Assembly (NCBI GenBank): GCA_006538405.1
Contig: BJKQ01000002.1
Coordinates: 4,030,001-4,094,000 of the forward strand
DNA: 64,000 nt
Direction: 5' to 3'
Origin: Hansfordia pulvinata
Taxonomy: Eukaryota > Ascomycota > Sordariomycetes > Xylariales
The first letter of the stretch is position 1, and each line of letters begins with the position of its first letter. Made by a program: the position numbers and the translations under genes. Below, in pieces: positions 42,401-53,005 of the stretch. Under the pieces are notes generated by a model. That model did not search any database. It saw only the letters and a program-made list of their open reading frames with translations, and was not told the origin of the DNA.

Positions 42401-45026
42401 GGCGGCCACGGCGATCTTCTCGTCAACTGCATCCAGAAGTCCTCCAGTCCTGCGGTTCAGAGCTCGGCCCTCCTGCTGGTAGCCAGCCTGGCCAATGTTT
42501 CGCCCGAGCTGGTGCTGCACAGCGTGATGCCCATCTTCACCTTCATGGGCAGCTCCGTTCTGCGACAGAGCGACGACTACTCGGTCCACGTCATCAACCA
42601 GACCGTCAAGGAGGTCGTGCCCCCTTTGATCCAGTCCCTGCTCAAGGGCAAGAGGGATCCCGTGTCGGGCGCGTCGGAGCTTCTCCTGAGCTTTGTCACT
42701 GCGTACGAACACATCCCCTCGCACCGGCGCCTCGGTCTCTTTGTATCTCTTGTCGAGACCCTCGGGCCCAGCAAGTTCCTCTTTGCGCTGCTGGCCATGC
42801 TTGCGGACAAGTACGGGGCTACCGACCAGGTTCTGAGCTTCAGCACCGAGCTCTTCAACCACTTCGACATTGAGACGCAGATGCACTCGCTGATCAGCCT
42901 TCTCGGCTTGGTCAGCGACGTGTTCAAGCCCAAGCCCGGCCTGTCGGCCACCCTGCTCGGTGTGAGCGAGGAAGGGCAGCAAGACCTGGAGAAGGTTGCG
43001 CTGCGCGAGCTCAGCCTCCTGCCACAGCTGCTGTCCAGCCGCAAGCTGACGATGCAAATCAGCAGGCTCAGCGGCAGGGAAGACATGGAGGCGGCGAAGC
43101 TCCGCGAGTCGTACTCGACGCTTCTCGAGGACCTCCTCAGCCTGGCGGAGTCGCTCAAGCAGCAGGAGACCCTGCACTCCCGCTGCGGCGACGCCCTGTC
43201 GAAACTGCTGAACCTACTGTCGATTGGGGAGTTTGTCAAGGCCGTGGAGACGCTGCTGGACCGTCCCGATGCGGTGCTGCGGCGCAAGGTGCTGCGAGCG
43301 GTAGAGCTGCGCATCGACAAGGAGGGCCAGTCGAACGCCGATTCCCGGGCCGTACTGCTTGCCTTCCTGCCCCAGCTCACTGCCATCATCAGGACGTCCG
43401 ACGACGTCCTGTTCAAGAACATCGCGGTGAGCTGCGTCGACAAGATCGCCGACAAGTACGGCAAGAAGGACCCGGAGGCTGTGACGGCCGCCGCGTCCAC
43501 CATCGCCGGCGACCAGTGCCTCGGCCAGGAGGACAAGCGCCTCCGCGTCACGGCACTGCTGTGCCTGGCCTCCCTGGTGGATGTGCTCCAGGACGGTGTG
43601 GTGCCCATACTGCCCTCGGCCATCCCCAGGGCGCTCTCTTACATCACGTCGAGCATTGGCGGCGAGAGCCCCGAGCTGGCGCTCCACAACGCGGGCTACG
43701 CCTTGATCAGTGCTCTCGCGCAACACCTCCCGTACATGATGTCGGGCGCGTACCTGCAGCAACTGCTGCAGGTGTCCAACGCGTCTGCCAAGGCCGGGCT
43801 GGGCAGCGAGGCCGACACTTCGCGTCTCCAGTGCCTGCAGTTCCTGGCCAAGCAGGCGGACGCCAAGGTCATGTTCACGGCTCTCGAGCAAAACTGGGAG
43901 TCGGCTTCAGCGTCGGGTTTCTCGGTCAGTCACTTTACCCTCCCTTCCCCCCCCCCCCCCCCCCCCCCCCCAACGAATCCACTCCCGCTTGACCAAAACT
44001 AACGTGTGACAGGCCATCCGCGAGTATTTCGACATTGTCAGCCTCGCCATCGACAAGCACCCCAAGGCGCAGATCGAGAGGAACATCGGGCCGCTGTCGG
44101 CCATATTCCTGTGCGGGTTCGACGTGCGGCGGCTGAGCTCCTCCTCCTCCTCCTCGCAGGAAGCAGCGACGACGACGACGACGACGACGACGGGCGAGGA
44201 GCCGGGACAGACGCTACGGGACGTGGCGCGGATCGAGGAGATGGTCAACGGCACGGCGCTGCGGATGATCTACAAGCTCAACGACGCGTCGTTCCGGCCC
44301 GTGTTCATCCGGCTGATGGAGTGGGCGACGACGGGCCTGCCGAAGAAGGACGCGCGGGGGCGCACCCTGCGGCTGCTCGGCGTGTACAACTTCCTGCTGA
44401 CCTTCTTCGACTCGCTCAAGTCGATCGTGACCAGCTACGCGACGTACATGGTGGACAGCGCGGTCGGGGTGCTGAGCAGCAACCCGGCGGCGGCGGCGGG
44501 GTCGGGGTCCTCCTCCTCGCCGGAGGCGGCCGAGGGCCGGGAGCTGTGGGGTCGGGTGCTGCAGACGCTGGCCAGGTGTTTCGAGCACGACCAGGACGAC
44601 TTCTGGCAGGCGCCGGCGCACTTCCGGGCGGTGTGCGGGCCGGTGACGGCGCAGGTCGGCGCGGCGGCGGCGGCGGCGGCGGGCGGCGGCGGAGGACAAG
44701 GACGACGCGGCGTTCCGGCTGGTGGCCGAGGCGGTGGTGGAGCTGGCGTCGGCGGCGGACTCGGGGAGCACCAGAAGGAGCTCAACGGGATGCTGCTGCG
44801 GCAGCTGCGGTCGGAGCGCGGGGCGGTGCGGCTGGCGGCGGTGCGGTGCGAGCAGGGGCTGACGGAGCGGCTGGGCGAGGAGTGGCTGGCGATGCTGCCC
44901 GAGATGCTGCCGTACATCAGCGAGCTGCAGGACGACGACGACGAGCTGGTGGAGCGCGAGACGCACCGGTGGATCGTGGGCATCGAGTCGGTGCTGGGCG
45001 AGAGTCTGGACGCCATGCTGCAGTGA
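39443..45026 (+). CDS. UTP10: U3 snoRNP-associated HEAT-repeat protein (t-UTP/UTP-A complex)
   Basis: Exon 1 39443-43924 and exon 2 44013-45026; about 1831 aa, the usual UTP10/HEATR1 size. The start MATSLAAQLAQIAADSKS and KSLIFQPRVAASQ are family-typical, followed by helical HEAT repeats along the whole protein and the conserved C-terminal BP28-type region (SLAIDKHPKAQI, RMIYKLNDASFRPVFIRLMEW, LYNFLLTFFDSLKSIV-like LGVYNFLLTFFDSLKS, FEHDQDDFWQAP). It acts in the nucleolus in 18S pre-rRNA transcription and processing. The 88-bp intron contains a C25 tract and a CTAAC branch point. Within exon 2, residues coded by about 44682-44776 are in the wrong frame: reading one base later gives EDKDDAAFRLVAEAVVEL, which fits the family, and the original frame returns at GGGG 44774-44777. 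The acidic/Thr-rich loop (a Thr run) is lineage-specific. Confidence 0.95.
43947..43971. repeat. Poly-C tract, 25 bases, inside the UTP10 intron
   Basis: Occupies the middle of the 88-bp intron between donor GTCAGT and the CTAAC branch point at about 43998. Confidence 0.9.
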
Positions 45027-47088
45027 GGGGCCGGATTCCCTCCGAGGGCCTCCCTGTGTGTAAGGTATCTCGCCCAAGGTGGACCAGGCCCGGTCCCGCC
45101 CTGGCCTCGTGGATGTGGTGCTGGGGTGGGCGTGCCGGTCGGTCCAGCCTGCCTGTCCATGCGTGATTTGAAGCGAGCGTCAGGTGGTGAGAGATGCCCT
45201 AGTATAATAAAAGTTGAGCGATTCATGTTGTAATCTGTCTAGTTCATTGGCGATCTGACTTTACAAGCATGGACAGGCGTGACATGTTCTCTCGGTATGG
45301 CTGCTCGTAGGGAAGTTGGGAATAGCGTCACCCGGCGACCTGGCCACGACGTGGGCTGCTTGCTTCTCGCTTACTGAGCCCCCACCACTATCTCTCGCCA
45401 GTGTCGCCGTCGGATTCGATCACGTTGCTGCCGCGGTAAGCCAGCCCTCCTTCCTCTTGCCCTCATCCCAGTGCCCCAGCTGGCCTATAGCGTGTGCCCG
45501 CTGTCCAGAGGACATCCATGTGCCATCCCCCCTCAGAGCAGCGCGCTCCGCTCCGGAAATCCCACTCTCCAGAAACGAGGGGCAGGCGTCCCCCAGTCAG
45601 ACAACCTCCTCCAGCACTACGGTGACAGTCACAAGTCCTGCCCGTCCACCTGGGTCGAGCAGAAGAAGGAGTGCGAAGCGAACACTGCCGCGTTCATGGG
45701 GCACGTCCGGCTTCGGGATCGCTCACAACCCGACCGATGCAGCCGGCCAGCTTGGACATTGGCCTCCACCAGGCCGTCATCGTGGCGGTGGCCGGGGGGC
45801 GACAACGACCAGATCAGGACCATGTCGCGAGTCACGATCATCCTCGACGAGCAGTCCGACGACAGCGAGGTCGCCAAGACGACCGAAGACCGCAGTGGCC
45901 AGCCTCGAGCTCCGTCGATACCGATTCGGGTACCAGAGCTGGCGAAGGGGCTCACAGCCGGTGCCGCGTTGCCATAGCTTCCTCCCAGCTGGCAGAGCCG
46001 AAGCAACGCGGCCCAGAGGCCGAAAGCCGACGAGCTTCGTCGTCTGCCGCCACGCACCCAAAAAAAAAAAAAAAAAAAGGAGGCACGTGCCTGCGAGAAG
46101 CTCGCAGAAAGCCATAATCACCTACCTTCACGTACACTTCCTGTTAGAAGGTCAACTTGCCGACCCGAAGGGCTTTCATCAACTGCCCAAGGGAAGCTCT
46201 GCTCAAGCTTGATAGGTAATCCGGCAGCGTCATCCTTCCTCCGTGTCCATAGACTGACTGTACATAGCATCCGGCGCCCCTCCGCGCCCGTTCGTTCGTG
46301 TATCCCAATCTCGAGTTCCCATGCCCAAACACACCACTGCTTCGCGAGTATTGGCGCAGGGCTGTGTCAGCGTCGTGTCTACCCGTCCGACGGCTGACTT
46401 GGAACGGGACGGGGGCCGTATTCGCCGGCCGGCCTGATGTCGTGACTGCGCCTCGGAACTCACACTTGGTCCTCGGTGGTCGGATCCTGCTGTCTGCCCG
46501 TTTCTTCAGGCACCTGCGTGGGGGGGGATCGCCAGATCGTCACATGCAAATTACCTGACCGAGATTCGCCACCCGCCTCGGGTCCACGACGAGTCAAGAC
46601 TTGAGGGTGCATGGTGCAGATGTAAACACCTGCCTGACCAGCCGGGTACGCGGGTGCTGGGTTGGGGTACTCTGTTGTCACTGCATCTTACCTCTAACGC
46701 AGATAATGCTGGAGCGTGAACTCGCCGTAGGTCAGGGGGGGGACCCTTTGTATTCTCTCATCACGACCTTTCTCCTATAGTACGTATTCCCGGTTCAGCA
46801 CACAGGCCGTGTACAGAGCTTATCGCATCTCATCTCCTCCAGTCCTTCGGACAAACAGCAAGGCGTGTAAACAACACTCCCAAACTCTGCTCTCCTTTTC
46901 TCTTCGTCGGTTCCATTATTCACTCCCCCCCCCACTCTCTGATCGATTCTCGCCTGCTCAGACGCACACACAGTTCGCAAGCGCTCGGCAGGTCTTCACT
47001 CCCAACTACCCAGCGTGGACACTGCCCACTCCCTTCCGAATGGGGACAGAGGGCAAAAACGGGTGAGGTGGAAAAGCCTCCCTTGTTT
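45027..47088. other. Convergent 3' flanks of UTP10 and the Ser/Thr-rich gene; no supported gene
   Basis: About 2.1 kb between two convergent genes. A 298-codon open frame at 45316-46212 (+) has no recognisable domain, biased Ser/Arg/Pro composition, and ends in a Lys run produced by the A19 tract at 46060-46078; I do not call it. Nothing else recognised. Confidence 0.5.
46060..46078. repeat. Poly-A tract, 19 bases
   Basis: Uninterrupted A run on the plus strand in intergenic DNA. Confidence 0.9.
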
Positions 47089-49992
47089 TTAAAAGGCCCA
47101 GCCCACCACGAGCGCGCACGCCACCACCATGACGGCACAGCTGTACGAGCTGCCGCCGTTGCTGCCGCCCCACTTCACCTTGGCGAGGCCGTCGGTGGCG
47201 GGTGTGGTCGCGGTGACGGCCCTGCCGCCGCCGCCGATGGCGCTGGCGCCGCTCTGCGCGACGACGACCACGGCGCCGGCGCCGCTGCCCGCGGTGGTGG
47301 GGTACGGGTAGCGGGGCGGGTAGTGCGAGGCCGAGGCCGTGGCGTTTCCGCCCGCGAAGCCGCTGGTCGCGGGGGTGGTGGTGGTGTTGCTGTTGTTGGT
47401 GCCGACGGCGTCGGTGGCGGCCGAGGTGCAGCGGGACAGGGTCGTGGTCGTGTTGCCTGGGTGGTGGGCCGTGGCTGTCGTCAGGGTCAGGGACACGGTC
47501 ACGGTCGTGTTGCTGCCGATGGAGACGAGGGGCACTCCGGCCGCGGCCGAGGTCATGGCCGTAGTTGTGGCGGTGGCGGTAGCTGTCTCGGCGGAGAGGG
47601 CTGCGGGGCCGTTCATGGTGGTCACGACGGTGGTGACGGAGGTGTCGACCAGGGTGACGGTGGCGTCGGAGCTGGTTGTCATCGCCATCGTCGTCGTCGG
47701 TGTGCCTACGGTGCTAGCGCTGGTGCTGCTCGTGGAAAGGGGCAGGGGAACAGCGGGCTCGGTGTATGTGTACGTCACCGTCTTGGTCAGGGTGGTTGCG
47801 GCCGTTGGAACGGAGCAGACGTCGGACGAAGTTGATGATGACAGCAGGACAGAGGAGAGGGACATGGATGAGGCCGAAGGGAAAGTGAAGACCCCTGTGG
47901 TGATGGTGACGGTGGAGAAGCCGGTCAGCGTGCGGGTGCGGGTGCCTGCCAGGGTCGACGTGGCGGTCGAGGTGCCGGCCACAGCGGTCGTCATGGTCAT
48001 GGTTCTGGTCGTCGGAGCCACGGCGCTCGAGTGCGAGTCAGACGCGCCGGCGTGGATGGTCAGTGTGGTCGTCGACTGCGGGGTCGTCGTGGTCGTCGTG
48101 GTGCTGTGTGACATGGGCATGGGCATGGACATGGACATGGACATGGACATGGGGGTCGTCGTCGGCAGCAGAGAGCCCGAAGAGCTAGCTGCGGACGCCG
48201 AGTATGAGATGACAGTGGTGACGGTGATGGTGCTCAAGACTTCGGACTCGAAGATGGACTCGCCGCCACTGCCAGTCGCGGTCATGGTCCTTGTCATGGT
48301 CATCGTGTCGGTCGTCTGGTCTCCGGGAGACAGAGTGGTGACTGCCGAAGCCGGGGAAGGAGGCTGCTGGGCCGAGGGACGCGCGGTCACCGCTGCAGTG
48401 CCACTGGAGCGAACGTCGGGTCAGAATGGTAAGAATAAGAATAAGAATAAGAAGAAGAAGAAGAAGAAGAAGAAGACATGTCCAAGGCGGCGGCGAGGGG
48501 GACGAGGTTACGAAAGAATGCAAAAAAAGGACTCACCTGGTGTAGTTGCCCGAGACGCCGGCAGTCGAGGTGGTGCAGTTGGCACTGCCGGAGACGGTCA
48601 GGGTTGTGGTGTGCGAAACGGTGCTTCGGACGGTTCCGGCGGTTGCGGCAGGGCCGACGACGACGGTTGTGGTGGTCCAGGTCGAGTTCCAGCCACTCAA
48701 AGCCGATTCTGATGATGATGATGGAGAAGAAGAAGAAGACAGAGAAGTCAAGGAGACACTTGGGAGGGGTCCAGTCACGGCGTCAGCAGAGGAGCTGGTG
48801 TGACCCAGAGACACAGTAGCAGGGGCAGTGGCAGTGACCACTTTAGACCCAGACGCCGTCATGGTCATGGTCTTGTTCTTGGTCATGGTCATGGTCAGGT
48901 TGGCGTCGACGGTCGAAGTCCATTCGCCCTCGGCCGCCGACGTAACCGTCAGAGTGACAGTGCTGTCAACCTCGCTGGCGGTGGAAGAGGCCGCAGAGCT
49001 GGCAGGGGCGGGGACGGGCACGGGCACAACCGTGTTGGTGACGGTGACTTCGGTGACGGTGGCTGAAGAGACGGCGATACCAGAGCTCGAGGTGTCGGTG
49101 GCAGTAGCAGTGGCTGTGTCGGTGGCCGTAGCAGTCACCGTGGTCCAGGCCAGAGTCGTCTCGTTGGCATTCCAGATGGTGGTGACCTGCGACAGGGCAG
49201 CCGAGCCGTCGACAGTCGACTCCAGCGGGGCGGCAGTCGACGACGTGTAGATGTAGGGAGGCTGTTCTCCGTAGGACGGGTACTCGTGGCGCTCGGCAAC
49301 GTCGACGGTGCGGGCCTTGAGGTCGACGCCGGTAGTGGGCTGCTCGAGAGTCGCGCCGCCGGTCTGTGCGAAGGGGTTGCTGAAGAGAACTACACGTTGC
49401 GACGCCGCTTTGTGGTCAGAAACCCCATCATCCCAGGACAGAAACGCGTTGGGGGGGCTCGCCGACTTACCACCACTGTCGTTGGAGAGCAAAACGCCCA
49501 GGACGAAGACCTGCAGAGCCATCATGCTCACAAAGAGAGCGAGGGCAGCAAACACTGAAACTGGCAAGACGAGGAAGAGAAAAGAAGCAAATGTCAGCCA
49601 CCCACCCAGCCAGTCAGGCACCCGGTCGATGCTCGCTGGCTCGACTTTGGGCATGTTGATCCGACTTACCCGCAACCGAGGCCTGCTTCTTCTTCTGCTG
49701 CTGACTCTCGTGAGCCTCCTCATGGCCAGGGCCAGCAGGGCTGCCCTTCTCAGTGGCCTGACCCTCCTTCTTGGGCTCGAAGGCACGCATGGTCGGAGAT
49801 GATGGCCTGGCAAGGGTAGACGGGTGGGGAAGAGTCAGTCTCGGGAACTTCCATATTTCGGAAACACACCACAGTGCCAGTAGAATGAGATGCTTGCCTG
49901 TTGGCATACAGCAGAGGGTACATCATCTTGCTGGCTATCTTGGCTCCAATCCAGAAAACAAAGAAGGCCAGCAGCCCTGCAGCTTGGGACAT
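47089..49992 (-). CDS. Ser/Thr-rich surface protein with two N-terminal hydrophobic segments and GPI-like tail
   Basis: Five-exon model: 49992-49898, 49806-49670, 49560-49471, 49389-48537 and 48403-47089; 829 aa, all junctions in frame. Intron 1 uses a GC donor (CAG/GCAAGC) instead of GT. Residues 6-20 (GLLAFFVFWIGAKIA) and about 78-102 (VSVFAALALFVSMMAL...) are hydrophobic and flank a Lys/Glu/Gln linker. The remaining 700 residues are Ser/Thr/Val/Ala repeats of TVTVT and TATAT type with many N-glycosylation sequons and a Ser-Met run (SMSMSMSMPMPM). The last 18 residues (SCAVMVVACALVVGWAF) look like a GPI-anchor signal. Probably a heavily O-glycosylated wall or plasma-membrane protein. A start at 49790 (MRAFEPKKEG) without intron 1 is an alternative. 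Intron 2 (81 bp) has no stop, so that segment could also be coding. Family not recognised. Confidence 0.62.
48115..48160. repeat. Coding hexanucleotide repeat (Ser-Met run)
   Basis: GGCATG/GGACAT-type units give alternating Ser-Met residues in the Ser/Thr-rich protein; likely length-polymorphic. Confidence 0.8.
48431..48476. repeat. AAGAAT/AAG microsatellite in an intron
   Basis: Lies in the last intron (48536-48404) of the Ser/Thr-rich gene; on the sense strand it is a CTT/ATTCTT pyrimidine-rich run upstream of the acceptor. Confidence 0.85.
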
Positions 49993-52900
49993 GGATGATG
50001 GGGCTGAATGATGATGATGTTTCTTTGGTGATGGAAGCTGGATGCTGAGAGGCACAAGATGTGCTGAGTGGGAGAAAGTGGTATGTGATCAAAACAGGGC
50101 ATGAAATATGTGAAAGGGATGACCAGAACTCTTTCTGGAGGCAGAGGGAGGTGCAGGGAAAAACACAGCAGAAACTGGCCAGAAAGCAGACAGGGTGGCG
50201 ATGGTGGTTGCAGATAAGCAGAAAAACACCATGACAACCCCACGCAAACACCTCCTGGTGGCACAGAAAAGACCAAGGCATGGCCAACTGGGAATCGTGG
50301 CTCTTCTGAACTCATAACAGGGTGGCTGGGGGACTTACTGGATGTTTTCAAGATGTTGATCAAGTTCTCTATGATGAAGAGATGGTTGGAAAAGAGTGTG
50401 ATGATAACGACGATGGTGGTGGTCGAAGGGGTGAAAGTGGCAACTCAAAAAGAGCGTCAAGTTGAAACGAGATACCGGTAGAAGAGGAGGGGAGAGAGGA
50501 GGGAGGAGAGGAGGAAACGCCAGGCGAGCCGGTTTTGTACAGCCACTCCAGACTCACAACCAGCGCATCAGCCGGGAGTGTGTGTGTGTGTCGGACTGGA
50601 CGACTCGTTGACAACTCCCGAGCAACGCATTGTTTGTTGCCAGGCACCCTTTCCATTCAATGCACTCTCGAAGTGTCGAGCCCTACGAGGCGGAGACGGC
50701 ACTCCAGGACAGACTTTACCGGGCCACAGCACGCAGAGCACCCGGGGAAGGAGAAACGCGGCGCAATGCGCGGCGGAAGCGGGAGAAGTGTCTGCTTCGA
50801 CCGCAAGTTCAACAAATCGGGTTGTTGGCTAAGGTGAAGTATGCTAAGCACATCGCAGAGAAGTTCCAAAGCCTTGAGAGCAGTACAAACCGCCTCGGCG
50901 ACTCTACACTATGCCTGATTGAAGAGCACTCAGCCCCCCCCAGAGGAGGCGTCTAGTGACTGTCAGCGACACTGGCATCGCCTCTGAATTTATTGCATTT
51001 CGTGATCTCGTAGGCTGCGGCGCTACCCATCGACTGTTTGACTGCTTGAGAGGCCACAGTGAGCATAGCTCTTCGACTTGTGTCCCGTCCCGCGAAAGCA
51101 CACGATCGACGGGCTGGCAGTCGGGGAGTCTCGAAAGCAAGCATATCAAGTATCTACGTCTCCCACGCATCTCACAAGCAGTGACATTAGAGCCAGATCG
51201 CAACGCTCCCACGCAAGAGCTCGAGTCGCGTTGGCTGAGGAGGCGAACGGGCTTTTCACTGCCGGGTCTCTACACCGGTTAGGTTCCCAGGCACGTACGA
51301 ATATACCACTGCCCAGGAAGTGCCTACCACTCGACTCGAAGGGTTCTGTCTTCCACTTGACAATAGATTAAGTCCATACATCCCACCTAATAAGTCTACC
51401 TACATGTAAGGTGCCCAGGGTAACGTTCGCGTGGAGAGCGGGTGATGCGGAAGTGCGGACGTCGGCGCGCGGGGTGACGTTTGGTATCTAACGGAGTGAG
51501 AGTACCTCCACCTACCTACCGTACCTTAGGCAATACGGTATATGGAGACGAGCACGCCCAAGACGTACGCGTACGAGTACCTAAGGCACGTGTACATGGA
51601 CACGCGACGGCGGCGCGTCTGCGATCGGACCCGGTGCGCGACGTGGCGACGTCGATTGCGCGCGCGCCCGCCAATCCGGTAGGTTGGAAAGATCCCTGGA
51701 GGTCCCTCGGCGTTAGTTAGGGCACACGCGCGCAGCTTCCAGTCCCTTGCGCCCAGCCCGCAGGAAAATGTATGTCCAGTCTCGATGACTTGACGCGGCA
51801 CGAACCTGATCGCCGCCGGCATGTAAGATGTGGGTGCCTCCTCATGTACCTTCCGATCAGTATTGCGCATCATCCATTTCAAAGTCGAGGGACAGACCTG
51901 CAGCATCGTTCTAGATACCTAGTAGGTAGAGACAAACTTGCAAAGGTACTTTAGACGCATCGGTACGGTGCGTGCAGTGGAAAGTCCCTACCTCCTAATA
52001 CAGACCCCAGCAACTCGAGTGAACGTGTAATGGACCCGACATCCACTTTCACTTTGGAAGGTATCCGTAGTAGGCGAGCGCATGCACGAAGTAGAGGACA
52101 TTCAAGGGAGTTTCGCTGTCGCAGTGCAGGACAAGAATTGACCTCCACAGTTCAGGGCGCGACGGTCTTGAGCATTGCGCCCATCTAATGTTCGCTGGAG
52201 GGAAGCATCTCGTACGGAGGTACCTATGCAGTACTTACCTATGTACGGGATCGGCTCGGAAGCTACGCGGTATCTGAGTACCTTACGTGTAGTGCCTTCC
52301 AAGGTTGCGTTGCCCGCGATGGCTCGAACCTCAGGTACCTCCTCCACTCGATACGTCCATTGCAGGCCCGACCAGTTGGAACCTTCAGAGGGCTCTGAGA
52401 GCGGGTACTCATCACACCACAGCCACCCGCCGTACTAGCAAGTACTGCCGGGCAGCGTGGCACGGTGGGCAGCTCGCGCCCAAGCCACTGGAGCTCTAGG
52501 TCCACTGGAGCCTCCAGCTTGCTTGCTTGCCCGGGGGTTCTGTGCTGGGTGAGGTCGGGTGGGCTCTTTTCCCTCCAGCCAGCCAGTCGCCCACATCACC
52601 CGTCACCCGTCCCGGCCGCGCTGCCTTCCAATTCCTCCACCCTCGCGCAACATCTCCACCACCACCGCCATTGTTCCCCCCCCATTCACTTTAATTTCCC
52701 TACCTGACCTCCCCGTACGCGCCTTGTCCCGTCGCTCTTCACCACCACCCGCCGCGCCCACCGCCGTCTCCTCGCCGTCGCCTGCTCAATCCCCGTTGCG
52801 ATCGAGTCCGGCCAGTCCCTCCCGCCCCTGTGGCCCCGTCCGAGTGTCCTCTCCGCCGCGCCTTGCCGCCACGCCGCCACCCACCGCGTCGACGCGCCCG

Positions 52901-53005
52901 GCCTGAATCCTCAAAAACCCGCGCTCGCCGTGTCGCCGACTTCCCACCTCGTCACCCGTCCACGCCCGCACACGCGCCCACCGCCTCTCTTGGCTACCGG
53001 CCGCC
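49993..53005. other. Divergent promoter interval between the Ser/Thr-rich gene and PDS5
   Basis: Three kilobases without a supported gene. 49993-50560 is the probable leader and promoter of the minus-strand surface gene. 51370-52500 is again rich in GTACCT, GGTAGG and CGTACGAGTAC words. 52560-53000 is C-rich with few A, a typical Sordariomycete leader for PDS5. No individual site assigned. Confidence 0.5.

Noticed and set aside
45316..46212. 298-codon plus-strand open frame
   Set aside because: Ser/Arg/Pro-biased composition, no domain, ends in a Lys run made by a poly-A tract, and overlapped by equally long frames on the other strand.
47339..48712. 457-codon plus-strand frame opposite the Ser/Thr-rich gene
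   Set aside because: Val/Ala-rich reverse complement of the TVTVT repeats; the minus strand has splice sites, sequons and a start.
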